Positions 7,765 to 17,097 of a stretch of 64,000 nt of DNA are shown here, in pieces. This DNA is from Brevibacterium oceani (lineage in GTDB: Bacteria > Actinomycetota > Actinomycetes > Actinomycetales > Brevibacteriaceae), in the NCBI RefSeq assembly GCF_013623835.1, contig NZ_JABKDE010000006.1, forward strand, positions 1 through 64,000. Direction: 5' to 3'. The translations under genes were made by a program, and so were the position numbers. The notes under the pieces were generated by a model. The model was not told the origin of the DNA and did no database searches. It saw only the letters and a program-made list of their open reading frames with translations. Position 1 is the stretch's first letter. Each line of letters begins with the position of its first letter.

Positions 7765-8241
7765 TCACTCCCCCGCGGGGATCCACGCCGAACCGTCCTC
7801 GACGCGGTAGATGAGGTTCGTGCGGGTGTGCGCGACAGCCGGGTAGCGCGTGAGGTAGTCGAGAACGAAGGACTGCACGGCCTCGGTGTCGGTGGCGACG
7901 ATGTGGAGCAGATAGTCGTCGGCCCCGGCCATGTGATACATCCGCACCACTCCGGGAAACTGCGGAGCCGCCGCGGTGAAGGCATCGATCTCCGCACGGT
8001 CGTGCTTGGCCAGACGGATCGAGATGAGCGCCTGCAGACCGACCCCCAGCGCTGCGGGGTCGACGTCGAGGTGGAACCCGCGGATAACGCCGAGGGACTT
8101 CAGACGCTTGAGTCGCAGCGAGACCGTCGACTCGGATATGCCCACTGCCGCAGCCAACGCCGCACCCGAGGCTCGCGCATCGGCGTTGAACTCACTCAGG
8201 AGGCTGAGGTCGGTGGCATCCATTGAGACGTTCTGCGACAT
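7765..8241 (-). CDS. Lrp/AsnC-family transcriptional regulator
   Basis: The 158-residue protein has the family layout: N-terminal HTH (DLSLLSEFNADARASGAALA, then GISESTVSLRLKRLKSLGVI) and a C-terminal RAM ligand domain (LQALISIRLAKHDRAEIDAF; VVRMYHMAGADDYLLHIVA). Lrp-type proteins sense amino acids and form octamers. It is divergent from a methionine gamma-lyase-like gene with about 110 bases between them, so control of that gene by methionine or a related amino acid is likely. A second ATG at 8223 is an alternative start. Confidence 0.9.
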   Translation of the reverse strand: MSQNVSMDATDLSLLSEFNADARASGAALAAAVGISESTVSLRLKRLKSLGVIRGFHLDVDPAALGVGLQALISIRLAKHDRAEIDAFTAAAPQFPGVVRMYHMAGADDYLLHIVATDTEAVQSFVLDYLTRYPAVAHTRTNLIYRVEDGSAWIPAGE

Positions 8242-8350
8242 GGCTCACAGTCTCCCATAGTCGATCGAAGATTCTCCATCTCGGCGATCGATGACTGCAG
8301 ATCGTTGACATCTTCTTGCCGCGGTTCGGAGAACTGGATTGAATGTCGGT

Positions 8351-9532
8351 ATGAACTCCCAGCATCCCGAAACCCGCATGGTCCACGGCGGAATGGACGG
8401 CCTCACCGAGGCGGGCGTCCACGTTCCCTCCATCGACCTGTCCACCACCAACCCGGTCAACGACATCCTCACGGGCGGCGATTCATATGAGAGCCTCGCC
8501 TCGGGACACCCGCTGGCCGACGGTGACTCAGCGGTGTACCAGCGACTCTGGCAGCCCGGTGTCGCCCGATTCGAGACCGCGCTTGCCGGCCTCGAGGGCG
8601 CCGAGGAGGCCGTGGCGTTCGCCACCGGTATGGCGGCTCTGACTGCGGCGCTGCTCGCGGCCGTGGATGCCGGCACACCGCACATCGTCGCGGTCCGCCC
8701 GCTCTACGGCGGCAGCGATCATCTCCTCGAATCCGGCCTTCTCGGCACCTCGGTGACGTAGGCCGCCGAGGACGACGTCGCCGATGCCGTCCAGCCAGAC
8801 ACAGGAATGGTCATCATCGAGACTCCGGCGAACCCGAGCCTCGATCTCGTCGACATCTCGGCCGTGGTCGCCGCGACCGGGAGCGTTCCGGTCCTCGTCG
8901 ACAACACCTTCTGCACTCCGATGCTGCAACGTCCCCTCGCCCACGGGGCCGCCCTCGTCCTCCACAGCGCCACCAAGTACCTCGGCGGTCACGGCGATGC
9001 CATGGGCGGAATCATCGCGACGAACTCACAATGGGCGGCGCGGCTGCGCCGGGTCCGTGCGATCACGGGCGCGCTGCTCCACCCGATGGGCGCCTACCTG
9101 CTTCACCGCGGACTGCGGACACTGTCCGTGCGCATGCGCGCAGCCCAAGACACCGCCGCAGAACTCGCCCGGCGACTCCGCTCGAGGCCGGAGGTCGCGG
9201 CCGTGCACTACCCCGGCCTGTCCGGATCCGACACCCGCAGCCTCGTCGGCCGCCAGATGGACGGCGGCGGGGCGATGATCGGGATCGAACTCGCGGGCGG
9301 CTTCGCGGCGGCGACCACCTTCGTCGAACACTGCGAACTCATCGTCCACGCCGTCTCCCTCGGTGGGGTCGACACCCTCATCCAGCATCCAGCCTCACTG
9401 ACCCACCGCCCGGTGGCCGCGACTGCGAAGCCCGGCGACTCTCTGGTCCGTCTCTCGGTCGGACTCGAACACGTCGACGACCTCGCCGGGGACCTGTTCG
9501 CCGCTCTCGACGCCATCGGCGCAGCGCCTTGA
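8351..9532 (+). pseudogene. Methionine gamma-lyase-like PLP enzyme interrupted by an amber codon
   Basis: Two pieces in one frame make a normal Cys/Met-metabolism PLP enzyme of about 393 residues. The first (8351-8758) holds the N-terminal arm and EEAVAFATGMAAL. A TAG at 8759-8761 (codon 137) follows, and after it come PDTGMVIIETPANPSLDLVD, VDNTFCTP and the PLP lysine in HSATKYLGGHGDAMGG. The family has an aromatic residue near the stop (typically SVTW/F), so a TGG to TAG change is likely. The enzyme would release methanethiol or cleave cystathionine. The Lrp regulator is divergent. Unless read through, it is inactive; a GTG or ATG restart at 8807 would lack the N-terminal domain. Confidence 0.8.
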
Positions 9533-9543
9533 GAAACCGACCC

Positions 9544-9574
9544 TTGACCTTGACGCTGCGTCAACCTCTAGTGT
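9544..9574 (+). promoter_or_regulatory. MerR-type promoter with operator in a 19-bp spacer
   Basis: A -35 TTGACC (9544-9549) and a -10 TAGTGT (9569-9574) are separated by 19 bases that contain the perfect dyad TTGACGCTGCGTCAA (9550-9564). Over-long spacers filled by a dyad are the hallmark of MerR-regulated promoters. The start codon of the MerR gene is only 7 bases downstream of the -10, so the transcript is probably leaderless and autoregulated. Confidence 0.75.
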
Positions 9575-9581
9575 TCTCGTC

Positions 9582-10343
9582 ATGGACTGGTCCATTCAGG
9601 AAAAAGCACGGCTGACGGGAACGACGAGCCGAACTCTGCGTCACTACGACGCAATCGGCCTGCTGCCGGCGACATACATCGCCGCCAACGGCTATCGCTG
9701 CTACGACGAAGCTGCCCTGATGCGCCTGCAGCGCATCATGCTCTTCAAGGAGCTGGGGCTGCCGTTGGCTCGGATCGCCGAGGTGCTCGATCGCAGTGAG
9801 GACCCGATCGCAGCGCTCGAGCAGCACGTGCTCTCACTCGGACGCGAACGAGAGCGCATCGATCGGCAGATCGCCGCCGTCACCGCGACCATCACACGTT
9901 TGAAAGCAGGTGAGCCGCTCATGGCGGGAGAGATGTTCGATGGGTTCGACCATCGAGAGCACGAACAGGAAGTGACCGAAAGGTGGGGTGCCGAGGCGTA
10001 TCGGCGCTCCGATGAGTGGTGGTCAGCGCTGAGCAATGAGCAGAAGACGGGCTGGAAGTCCCGCGTCGAGGCTCTGTCCCGCGATTGGATCGCCGCCGCC
10101 GAGGCGGGGGCCGGCCCCGAATCGGACCGGTGCCAGGACCTGGCCCGACGCCATATCGAATGGCTCAGCGCCGTGCCGGGCACTCCGGCGCATGACCCGA
10201 AAGGCGATCTCGCTGGTTATGTCCGCGGGCTCGGCCGGATGTACGTCGACGACCCCCGGTTCGGGGCGAACTACGGCGGGAGCGCCGGGGCCGAACTGGT
10301 CAGGGACTCACTCGACCATTACCTCGAGACCCACGGGCTCTGA
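9582..10343 (+). CDS. TipA-like MerR-family regulator with drug-binding domain
   Basis: Residues 1-70 are a MerR HTH (TGTTSRTLRHYDAIGLLPA, YRCYDEAALMRLQRIMLFKELG). A coiled-coil dimer helix (about 80-110) follows, then a TipAS-type antibiotic-binding domain (from about 125: EVTERWGAEAYRRSDEWWS to YGGSAGAELVRDSLDHYLE). TipAL proteins activate their own promoter when they bind thiopeptides or other ligands. No resistance gene sits next to it, so autoregulation is the visible target. The ATG at 9582 lacks a ribosome site, consistent with leaderless translation. Confidence 0.9.
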   Translation: MDWSIQEKARLTGTTSRTLRHYDAIGLLPATYIAANGYRCYDEAALMRLQRIMLFKELGLPLARIAEVLDRSEDPIAALEQHVLSLGRERERIDRQIAAVTATITRLKAGEPLMAGEMFDGFDHREHEQEVTERWGAEAYRRSDEWWSALSNEQKTGWKSRVEALSRDWIAAAEAGAGPESDRCQDLARRHIEWLSAVPGTPAHDPKGDLAGYVRGLGRMYVDDPRFGANYGGSAGAELVRDSLDHYLETHGL

Positions 10344-10370
10344 GGCGACTCCTCTCGGATCTCCACGGCC

Positions 10371-10775
10371 TCAGGACAGCTCGGCCAGTGCCTGCCGGAT
10401 CTTCTCGGCCGGTCCCTCCAGCTGTTCCGGGGTCTGCATCGGGGCGCGATCATTGATGTCGAAGTCATCCATCGAGTTCGTCGGCAGGGCGTGGATGTGC
10501 AGGTGAGGGACCTCGTAGCCGACAACGAGGAGTCCGATCCTCTCGCAGTCGAAGGCGTTCTTCTGTGCCTCGCCGATCCTCTTCGCCACGGCCATGAGAT
10601 GGTCTAGCAGATCCTGATCGGCGTCGATCCAGTGGGAGATCTCCTCGCGCGGGACGACCATGACGTGACCCTCGGTCATCGGGGCGACGTCGAGGAAGGC
10701 GACGCACACATCGTCCTGGTGAACGAAGGTGCCGGGGATCTCACCGTCGATGATCTTCGTGAACAGCGTAGCCAT
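10371..10775 (-). CDS. HIT-family nucleotide hydrolase/transferase
   Basis: This 134-residue protein has the N-terminal TLFTKIIDGEIPGTFVHQDD strand, the VMVVPREEISHW region and the catalytic histidine triad PHLHIHALP near residue 100. HIT (Hint-branch) proteins hydrolyse AMP-linked phosphoramidates or dinucleotides. The start follows AGGAGG-type bases. Stand-alone gene, convergent with the MerR gene with a 27-base gap. Confidence 0.9.
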   Translation of the reverse strand: MATLFTKIIDGEIPGTFVHQDDVCVAFLDVAPMTEGHVMVVPREEISHWIDADQDLLDHLMAVAKRIGEAQKNAFDCERIGLLVVGYEVPHLHIHALPTNSMDDFDINDRAPMQTPEQLEGPAEKIRQALAELS

Positions 10776-10838
10776 GTGGGTCCTCCTGAACTCTCAGCGC
10801 AGAACCGTGATCCGAGCCCTGCGCGCTGGGGTCTGATG

Positions 10839-11306
10839 TCAGAGGCTGGAGAGTGCCGCGTCGAAGTCCGCGGAGAAGTTCCGAGTCTCGGTGCGGGCGA
10901 CCTGCCTGCCACTGACGATCGTACCTGCCGGAGAGATGACGAAGACCCCGCGTTCGGCCACACCGTGGTGTGGGTCGAAGACGCCGAACGCTCGGGCAGC
11001 GGCGCCGTGCGGCCAGAAGTCCGACCCGAGCAGGACATCGGTGCCGGTCTGCTGAGACCACGCCGCAAGTGTGTATTTCGAATCCACGGACACGACGAGG
11101 ACGCTGACGGCTTCCTCGGCCCGTCGCATCCGTGCCTGCCACTCATCGAGGGCGGCGAGTTCGTCGCCGCAGATCGGCGAGAAGGCGAACGGGACGAATG
11201 CGAGCACGAGTGCGGACCTTTCGGTCGCCTCGGCGAGGGTGATCACCGATCCGTGCTGATCGGGAAGTGAGAGATCCGGGGCCCGGTCACCGGGCCGGAG
11301 GATCAT
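10839..11306 (-). CDS. AhpE/Bcp-type peroxiredoxin
   Basis: The 155-residue thioredoxin-fold protein has the peroxidatic motif PFAFSPICGDEL (cysteine near residue 46; AhpE-type FxFxxxC), and the VLVVSVDSKYTLAAW and PHGAAARAFGVFDPHHGVAERG segments of one-Cys peroxiredoxins. It reduces hydrogen and organic peroxides in the cytoplasm. Its ATG overlaps the stop of the DUF3052 gene (ATGA), so the pair is translationally coupled. The pairing of DUF3052 with AhpE-like peroxiredoxin is recurrent in actinobacteria. Confidence 0.9.
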   Translation of the reverse strand: MILRPGDRAPDLSLPDQHGSVITLAEATERSALVLAFVPFAFSPICGDELAALDEWQARMRRAEEAVSVLVVSVDSKYTLAAWSQQTGTDVLLGSDFWPHGAAARAFGVFDPHHGVAERGVFVISPAGTIVSGRQVARTETRNFSADFDAALSSL

Positions 11307-11746
11307 GAATAGTTCTTCTTGCCCACGAGCCGGAACCCGGCCCAGTCGTCGGCGGCGCTGACGGTCGAAGTCACATGCATGCCGGCAGTGGGCGCCGCCT
11401 CGGAGATATCGGCCGGGGTGATATGACCGGGGCGATTGGCCTTCGGGCTGAGCAGCCAGACGACTCCGCCCTCCTTGAGGGTGGCCTGGGCATCGACGAG
11501 GCCGTCGATGAGGTCATCGTCGTCCGATCTCCACCACATGAGGATCACGTCGTAGACATCGTCCTCTTCGCCGTCTGCGATCTTATCGCCGATGATGGTC
11601 TCGATCGCCTCACAGAGCGCCTGGTCGACATCGTCGTCATAGCCGATCTCTTGCACATAGTCGCCCTTGCTCAGCCCGAGGTTGTGTCCCAGCTCGGCTG
11701 CAAGGGTCGAAGTGGAGGATGTCCTTTCAGAAGCGGAGTTGCTCAT
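11303..11746 (-). CDS. DUF3052-family protein
   Basis: From ATG 11746 the 147-residue product has the family core: LAAELGHNLGLSKGDYVQEI, an acidic stretch DDDVDQALCEAIETIIGD, DVILMWWRSDDDDLIDGLVD and GGVVWLLSPKANRPGHITPADI. DUF3052 proteins are conserved in actinobacteria and lie near aceE in many genomes; the biochemical function is unknown. The ATG at 11746 is chosen because the codons further upstream look non-native. It is the first gene of a two-gene unit with the peroxiredoxin and diverges from aceE. Confidence 0.85.
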   Translation of the reverse strand: MSNSASERTSSTSTLAAELGHNLGLSKGDYVQEIGYDDDVDQALCEAIETIIGDKIADGEEDDVYDVILMWWRSDDDDLIDGLVDAQATLKEGGVVWLLSPKANRPGHITPADISEAAPTAGMHVTSTVSAADDWAGFRLVGKKNYS

Positions 11747-12007
11747 GCCTGTATTGTTCCGCCAACTGAGGTCAAGGTGCAAATGTCGGCGCGTCTGCCG
11801 ATCGCAATCACGACCAAACCGCATCGAAGCACGCGATTGCGTCAGGCAGATCACAAGAGATCGGCAGAGCGAACTCTGCCCGCGCGTACTAGGCTGATGG
11901 CAGTATCGGGTGGACCCTGGGCTCAGACATCCTGCGAACCACACTCCATCTGATCGACATGATCTCTACACCAACGAAGATCGTGGAGCTGAAGAGAGGA
12001 CCACATC

Positions 12008-14770
12008 GTGGACAATCGGAATCAGGGCGGACCCATCCTCAACGGGCTGCCCAGCCAGGTGCCTGACGTCGACCCGGAGGAGACCGAGGAATGGCTGGCC
12101 TCCCTCGACGGCCTCATCGACGAGAACGGTCGCTCCCGGGCCCGCTACGTCATGCTGCGCCTGCTCGAGCGCTCGCGCCAGAAGCAGATCGGGGTTCCCA
12201 GCCTCACCGCCACCGACTATGTCAACACCATCGGTCCGGAGAACGAACCCTGGTTCCCCGGTGACGAAGAGGTCGAACGTCGCTACCGTCGCTGGAACCG
12301 CTGGAACGCCGCCATGCTCGTCCATCGCGCCCAGCGACCGGGCGTCGAGGTCGGGGGCCACATCTCGACCTATGCCTCCTCGGCCACCCTGTACGAAGTC
12401 GGCCTCAACCACTTCTTCCGCGGCAAGGATCATCCAGGCGGCGGCGACCACATCTTCTATCAGGGCCATGCCTCCCCCGGCATGTACGCTCGCGCCTTCC
12501 TCGAGGGGCGGATGACCGCCGATCAGCTCGACGGCTTCCGCCAGCAGCAGTCGCACTTCATCGACGGCAAGCCCCAGGGCCTGCCCTCCTACCCGCATCC
12601 GCATCAGCTGCCGGACTTCTGGGAGCACCCGACCGTATCAATGGGTCTGGGGCCCATGAATGCGATCTCCCAGGCCCAGTTCGACAAGTACCTGCACAAC
12701 CGCGGTATCAAGGACACCTCTCAGCAGCAGACGTGGGCCTTCCTCGGCGACGGTGAGCTCGATGAACCCGAGAGCCGCGGTATGCTCCACGTCGCCGCGT
12801 TCGAGGAGCTCGACAACCTCAACTTCGTCATCAACTGCAACCTGCAGCGTCTCGACGGGCCCGTCCGCGGCAACGGCAAGATCATGCAGGAACTCGAGTC
12901 CTACTTCCGCGGCGCCGGGTGGAACGTCATCAAGGTCGTCTGGGGCCGCGAATGGGATGCCCTGCTGGCCAAGGACCGCGACGGCGCTCTGGTCAACCTC
13001 ATGAACGTCACACCCGACGGCGACTACCAGACCTACAAGGGCGAGTCCGGCGGATTCGTCCGTGACAACTTCTTCGGCCGCGACCCGCGGACGAAGGCGA
13101 TGGTCGAGAACTACAGCGACGAGCAGATCTGGAACCTCAAGCGCGGCGGACATGACTACCGCAAGGTCTATGCCGCGTACAGGGCCGCCATGGAGCACAC
13201 CGGACAGCCGACCGTGATCCTCGTCAAGACGGTCAAGGGCTACTCGCTCGGACCGCATTTCGAGGCTCGCAACGCGACCCACCAGATGAAGAAGATGACG
13301 GTCGAGGACCTCAAGCTCGCCCGCGACCACTTCCAGATCCCGATCTCGGATAAGGATCTCGAGGAGAACCCGAAGCTTCCCCCGTACTACCACCCGGGAG
13401 TCGACGCTCCGGAGATCAAGTACATGCAGGAGCGTCGCGCGGCCCTCGGCGGGTACTCCCCCGAGCGTCGCAGCACTCACATCGATCTCAAGATGCCCTC
13501 CGAGAAGGCGTTCGAGGCCGGTCGTCGCGGCTCGGGCAAACAGCAGATCGCGACCACGATGGGCTTCGTGCGCATCCTCAAGGACCTCATGCGGGAGAAG
13601 GAGTTCGGTCACCGGATCGTCCCGATCATCCCGGACGAGGCCCGCACCTTCGGCATGGACTCGTTCTTCCCGACGGCGAAGATCTACAACCCGCACGGTC
13701 AGAACTACATCTCCGTGGACCGGGACCTGTTCCTCGCCTATAAAGAGGCCACGGACGGTCAGCTGCTGCACGTGGGCATCAACGAGGCCGGTGCGACCGC
13801 CGCGCTGACGGCCGTGGGCACGTCCTACGCCACCCACGGCGAGCCGATGATCCCGTTCTACATCTTCTACTCGATGTTCGGCTTCCAGCGCACGGGAGAC
13901 TTCTTCTGGGCCGCCGGCGATCAGATGGCCCGCGGCTTCGTCCTCGGGGCGACGGCCGGACGCACCACCCTTGTGGCCGAGGGGCTGCAGCACGGTGACG
14001 GACACTCGCACCTGCTCGCCTCGACGTACCCGTCGGTCGTCTCCTACGACCCGGCGTACAGCTACGAGATCGCCCATATCGTCAAGGACGGCATCCACCG
14101 GATGTACGATCCCGCCGATGAGCGCGACCCGAACGTGCTCTACTACATCACGATGTACAACGAGCCGATGGTGCAGCCGACCGAACCGGAGGACTTCGAC
14201 GTCGACGGTGTCCTCAAGGGTCTCTACCTGCTCAAGAAGGGACCCGACAACGGCGGACCGAAGGTCCAGCTGATGGCTTCGGGCGTCGGTGTGCCGTGGG
14301 TCCTCGAGGCCCAGGAGCTGCTGGATCAGGACTGGGGAGTCTCTGCCGATGTGTGGTCGGTGACCTCGTGGACCGAGCTCCGTCGCGACGGACTGGATGC
14401 GGAGAACGACCGGCTGAAGAACCCCGAGGCCGAACCGCGCGTGCCCTATGTCACGGCGAAGATGGCCGAGGCCGAAGGCCCCGTCATCGCGACCTCGGAC
14501 TACATGCGCGCCGTTCCCGACCAGATCCGCCAGTACGTGCCCAGCCACTTCACCTCTCTGGGCACCGACGGCTATGCGATCTCGGATACCCGTCCGGCCG
14601 CCCGCCGCTACTACCTCGTCGATGGGCCGTCGGTGGTCACCCAGGCCCTCCTCTCTTTGGCCGACACCGGTGCGGTGCCGAAGGAGAAGGCCGCCGAGGC
14701 GGCGCAGAAGTATCAGCTCGACGACGTCCGCGCGGGCTCCTCGGGGTCGACCGAGGGGGCAGGGGCCTGA
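12008..14770 (+). CDS. aceE: Pyruvate dehydrogenase E1 component, homodimeric type
   Basis: AceE decarboxylates pyruvate with thiamine diphosphate and passes the acetyl group to the lipoyl E2, feeding acetyl-CoA to the TCA cycle and fatty acid synthesis. The 920-residue length is normal. Visible landmarks are [20 protein letters not shown] and the ThDP/Mg motif beginning [12 protein letters not shown] and ending [14 protein letters not shown]. Other landmarks are a transketolase central domain with the GINEAGA and FYSMFGFQR stretches, and [17 protein letters not shown] 12008 follows GAAGAGAGGAC. It stands directly before fasR and the FAS-II genes, which use its product. Confidence 0.97.
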   Translation: MDNRNQGGPILNGLPSQVPDVDPEETEEWLASLDGLIDENGRSRARYVMLRLLERSRQKQIGVPSLTATDYVNTIGPENEPWFPGDEEVERRYRRWNRWNAAMLVHRAQRPGVEVGGHISTYASSATLYEVGLNHFFRGKDHPGGGDHIFYQGHASPGMYARAFLEGRMTADQLDGFRQQQSHFIDGKPQGLPSYPHPHQLPDFWEHPTVSMGLGPMNAISQAQFDKYLHNRGIKDTSQQQTWAFLGDGELDEPESRGMLHVAAFEELDNLNFVINCNLQRLDGPVRGNGKIMQELESYFRGAGWNVIKVVWGREWDALLAKDRDGALVNLMNVTPDGDYQTYKGESGGFVRDNFFGRDPRTKAMVENYSDEQIWNLKRGGHDYRKVYAAYRAAMEHTGQPTVILVKTVKGYSLGPHFEARNATHQMKKMTVEDLKLARDHFQIPISDKDLEENPKLPPYYHPGVDAPEIKYMQERRAALGGYSPERRSTHIDLKMPSEKAFEAGRRGSGKQQIATTMGFVRILKDLMREKEFGHRIVPIIPDEARTFGMDSFFPTAKIYNPHGQNYISVDRDLFLAYKEATDGQLLHVGINEAGATAALTAVGTSYATHGEPMIPFYIFYSMFGFQRTGDFFWAAGDQMARGFVLGATAGRTTLVAEGLQHGDGHSHLLASTYPSVVSYDPAYSYEIAHIVKDGIHRMYDPADERDPNVLYYITMYNEPMVQPTEPEDFDVDGVLKGLYLLKKGPDNGGPKVQLMASGVGVPWVLEAQELLDQDWGVSADVWSVTSWTELRRDGLDAENDRLKNPEAEPRVPYVTAKMAEAEGPVIATSDYMRAVPDQIRQYVPSHFTSLGTDGYAISDTRPAARRYYLVDGPSVVTQALLSLADTGAVPKEKAAEAAQKYQLDDVRAGSSGSTEGAGA

Positions 14771-14813
14771 TCCCCTGACAGTTCTCGAGAGCTGAGCTCG
14801 ACCAGGGCCGGAG

Positions 14814-14848
14814 AATATGGCCGGAGCCTCAAAAGCTCCGGCCATATT
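14814..14848. terminator. Terminator after aceE
   Basis: AATATGGCCGGAGC pairs with GCTCCGGCCATATT across a 7-base loop, a 14-bp stem followed by TTG. It separates aceE from the fasR promoter. Confidence 0.8.
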
Positions 14849-14867
14849 TGTACCAAAGTAGAAGAGT

Positions 14868-14884
14868 TTGTATGTCGCTGACAA
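14868..14884. promoter_or_regulatory. Candidate FasR operator upstream of fasR
   Basis: TTGTATGTCGCTGACAA has TTGT...GACAA ends with the same 17-base length as the more perfect palindrome upstream of fabD (16091-16107). A further ACAA-N5-TTGT dyad follows at 14881-14893. A weak TAAGGT (14905-14910) 7 bases before ATG 14918 could be the -10 of a leaderless fasR transcript. Assignment to FasR is inference from the shared motif. Confidence 0.4.
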
Positions 14885-14917
14885 CCAACTTGTGACAGTT
14901 CGTCTAAGGTGGTGGCC

Positions 14918-16117
14918 ATGATGTCCGATTCCGAGACCCTGCGCCGTCGCGCCGAAACCGCCCGCCGACTGCGCGCCGGAGTAGGAGTCCTGTCCTCGGT
15001 GACCCTGCAGCGCCTCGAGACCCAGCTGCCCTGGTACCGCACGATGTCCTCCTCCGACCGATCGTGGGTGGGAGTCCTCGCCCAGTCGGGAATCTCCTCG
15101 TTCATCGACTGGTACCGCAAGCCCGATACGAACCTGCGAGTGGTCTCCGACATCTTCAAGAACGCACCCCGGGACCTCATCCGCGCCATCAGTCTCCAGC
15201 AGACGCTGCAGCTGCTCAAGACCGTCGTCGAGGTTGTCGAGGAACGCGTGCCCGACATCGCCCGACCGGCCGAACAGTCCGCTCTGCGCGAGGCCGTGCT
15301 CATCTACTCCCGCGAGGTCGCCTTCGCCGCAGCTGACGTCTACGCCCGGGCCGCTGAGGCTCGCGGGAGTTGGGATGCGCGGCTGGAAGCCATGGTCATC
15401 GACGCCCTCGTACGCGGAGACTCCGTCGATGAGCTCGCCAGCCGCACCGCAGCCTTCGGCTGGCAGTCCGACGGTCCGGTCTGCGTCATCGTCGGCCGAG
15501 CTCCCCAGCGATCGGCGAAGAAAGGCCTCGAAGCCGTCAGACGCAAGTGCCGCCGCTGGGCCGATGACGCCCTCGTCGGAATCCACGACAATCGGCTGCT
15601 CATCGTCCTCGGCGGGGTCACCGAACTCGACGCCGCCGTCGAGGACCTCTCCGACTGCTTCGGCCCTTCCGAGGTCATCGTCGGACCGACGGTTCCGGCC
15701 CTCGCCGAGGCGGCCACCTCGGCGAAGGCCGCGATCCGGGCGCTCAAGGCCGCAACCGCACGTCCTGACTCCCCACGGCCGGTCAAGGCCGATGATCTGC
15801 TGCCCGAACGCGCCCTGTCCGGTGACTCGATGGCGCTGAGCGAGCTCATCGCCCGCTACTACGAGCCGCTCACCTCGGGGACGGGACAGCTGCTCAAGAC
15901 CGTCAGCGCCTACGTCGAGTTCGGCGCCTCCCTCGAAGCCACGGCGAAGGCCCTGTCCGTACATCCGAACACCGTGCGCTACCGCCTGCGGAAGATCACG
16001 GACGCGATCGGGCTCGATCCGACGACGTCGCGCGATGCCTTCGTCATCCACATCGCATTGGTGTACGGACGACTGTCAGAGGACGGCCTATTGTCGAACA
16101 CCGACAAAACTCCTTGA
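14918..16117 (+). CDS. fasR: FasR-like PucR-family regulator of fatty acid synthesis
   Basis: The product of about 399 residues ends in the PucR C-terminal HTH (LLKTVSAYVEFGASLEATAK, then LSVHPNTVRYRLRKITDAIG). A GGDEF-like central region (SDGPVCVIVGRAP, ... ADDALVGIHDNRLLIVLGG) and an N-terminal helical domain precede it. FasR activates fabD-fabH-acpP-fabF in Streptomyces and related actinobacteria, and in mycobacteria senses long-chain acyl-CoA. Position immediately before fabD on the same strand is the standard arrangement. ATG 14918 is chosen; a GTG at 14909 is also open. Its stop codon overlaps the -35 of the fabD promoter. Confidence 0.88.
   Translation: MMSDSETLRRRAETARRLRAGVGVLSSVTLQRLETQLPWYRTMSSSDRSWVGVLAQSGISSFIDWYRKPDTNLRVVSDIFKNAPRDLIRAISLQQTLQLLKTVVEVVEERVPDIARPAEQSALREAVLIYSREVAFAAADVYARAAEARGSWDARLEAMVIDALVRGDSVDELASRTAAFGWQSDGPVCVIVGRAPQRSAKKGLEAVRRKCRRWADDALVGIHDNRLLIVLGGVTELDAAVEDLSDCFGPSEVIVGPTVPALAEAATSAKAAIRALKAATARPDSPRPVKADDLLPERALSGDSMALSELIARYYEPLTSGTGQLLKTVSAYVEFGASLEATAKALSVHPNTVRYRLRKITDAIGLDPTTSRDAFVIHIALVYGRLSEDGLLSNTDKTP
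16091..16107. promoter_or_regulatory. Palindrome TTGTCG-N5-CGACAA upstream of fabD, candidate FasR site
   Basis: A perfect 6+6 inverted repeat lies inside the last codons of fasR, 6 bases upstream of the fabD -35 element. An activator bound there would contact RNA polymerase, as expected for FasR. A related 17-base element is present upstream of fasR. Confidence 0.55.
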
Positions 16118-16141
16118 CCCCGCCGCTGTGTCCACTAGATT
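16114..16141 (+). promoter_or_regulatory. fabD operon promoter
   Basis: TTGACC (16114-16119) and TAGATT (16136-16141) are separated by 16 bases, a good vegetative-sigma match. It leaves a leader of about 25 bases with AAAGAGAA before the fabD GTG. Confidence 0.6.
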
Positions 16142-16172
16142 GATCTGCGAAACCCAACGAAAAGAGAACTGA

Positions 16173-17078
16173 GTGCTAGCAATCACCTGCCCGGGCCAGG
16201 GCGCCCAGAAATCCGGATTCTTAAGCTCCTTCCTCGAACTCGAGACCTTCTCCGCCCAGATCGACGAACTCGAGGCCGCCTCGGGGATCGATCTGCGTCT
16301 GCACGGAACGGAATCCGATGACGAGACCATCAAGGACACCGCGCTGGCTCAGCCTCTCCTCGTCGCCTCGGCGATCGCCTGCGCCGCTGAACTCGGTGTG
16401 ACACCCGCCGTCGTCGCCGGACATTCGGTCGGCGAGATCGCCGCGGCACAGCTCGCCGGAATCTTCACCTCGGCCGACGCCATGTCCTTCGTGTCGGTGC
16501 GTGCGAACGGAATGGCCTCGGCCGCCGCTGCCACCCCCACCGGCATGTCCGCCGTCGTCGGCGGAGTGCCCGAGGATGTGCTCGCCGCCATCGAGGCCGC
16601 CGGGGCCAGCCCCGCCAACGTCAACGGCGGAGGGCAGACCGTCGCCGCCGGTTCCCGCGAAGCCCTGGATGCGCTGGCGGAGAATGCACCGGAACGAGCA
16701 CGAGTCATCCCGCTGCCCGTCGCCGGGGCCTTCCACACCGAGTACATGGCTCCGGCCACCGAAGCACTCGCGGCCACCGCCGAAGCGCTCGAAGTCTCCG
16801 ACCCGCAGGTGCGCATCCTCACCAACTCGGACGGCTCGGCCGTTGCCGCCGGCCGTGACTACGTCGATCTGCTCGTCAAACAGGTCACCAACCCAGTGCG
16901 CTGGGACCTGTGCCAGGAGACCCTCCTGGCACAGGGCGTGACCGGAATGATCGAACTCGTTCCCGGGGGCACACTGACCGGAATCGCTCGCCGCGCCATG
17001 AAGGGCGTGGAGACATTCGCCATCAAATCAGCCGCCGACCTCGACGGCGCGCGTGAGTTCGCGGCAGCCCACGCCTGA
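16173..17078 (+). CDS. fabD: Malonyl-CoA:ACP transacylase
   Basis: FabD loads malonate onto acyl carrier protein, supplying the extender for FAS-II. The 301-residue protein begins LAITCPGQGAQKSGF and has the catalytic serine in GHSVGE (S85), VRANGM around 110-115, and GAFHTEYM with the catalytic histidine. GTG 16173 is used; nothing upstream fits. First gene of fabD-fabH-acpP-fabF, 19 bases before fabH. Confidence 0.96.
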   Translation: MLAITCPGQGAQKSGFLSSFLELETFSAQIDELEAASGIDLRLHGTESDDETIKDTALAQPLLVASAIACAAELGVTPAVVAGHSVGEIAAAQLAGIFTSADAMSFVSVRANGMASAAAATPTGMSAVVGGVPEDVLAAIEAAGASPANVNGGGQTVAAGSREALDALAENAPERARVIPLPVAGAFHTEYMAPATEALAATAEALEVSDPQVRILTNSDGSAVAAGRDYVDLLVKQVTNPVRWDLCQETLLAQGVTGMIELVPGGTLTGIARRAMKGVETFAIKSAADLDGAREFAAAHA

Positions 17079-17097
17079 GCATCGAAGGACACCAGTC

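Noticed and set aside
12638..16051. A very long open frame on the minus strand opposite aceE and fasR
   Set aside because: It mirrors the codon bias of the real plus-strand genes, is rich in Arg/Gly/Val/Asp, and has no recognisable domain. High-GC antisense frames are expected to stay open.
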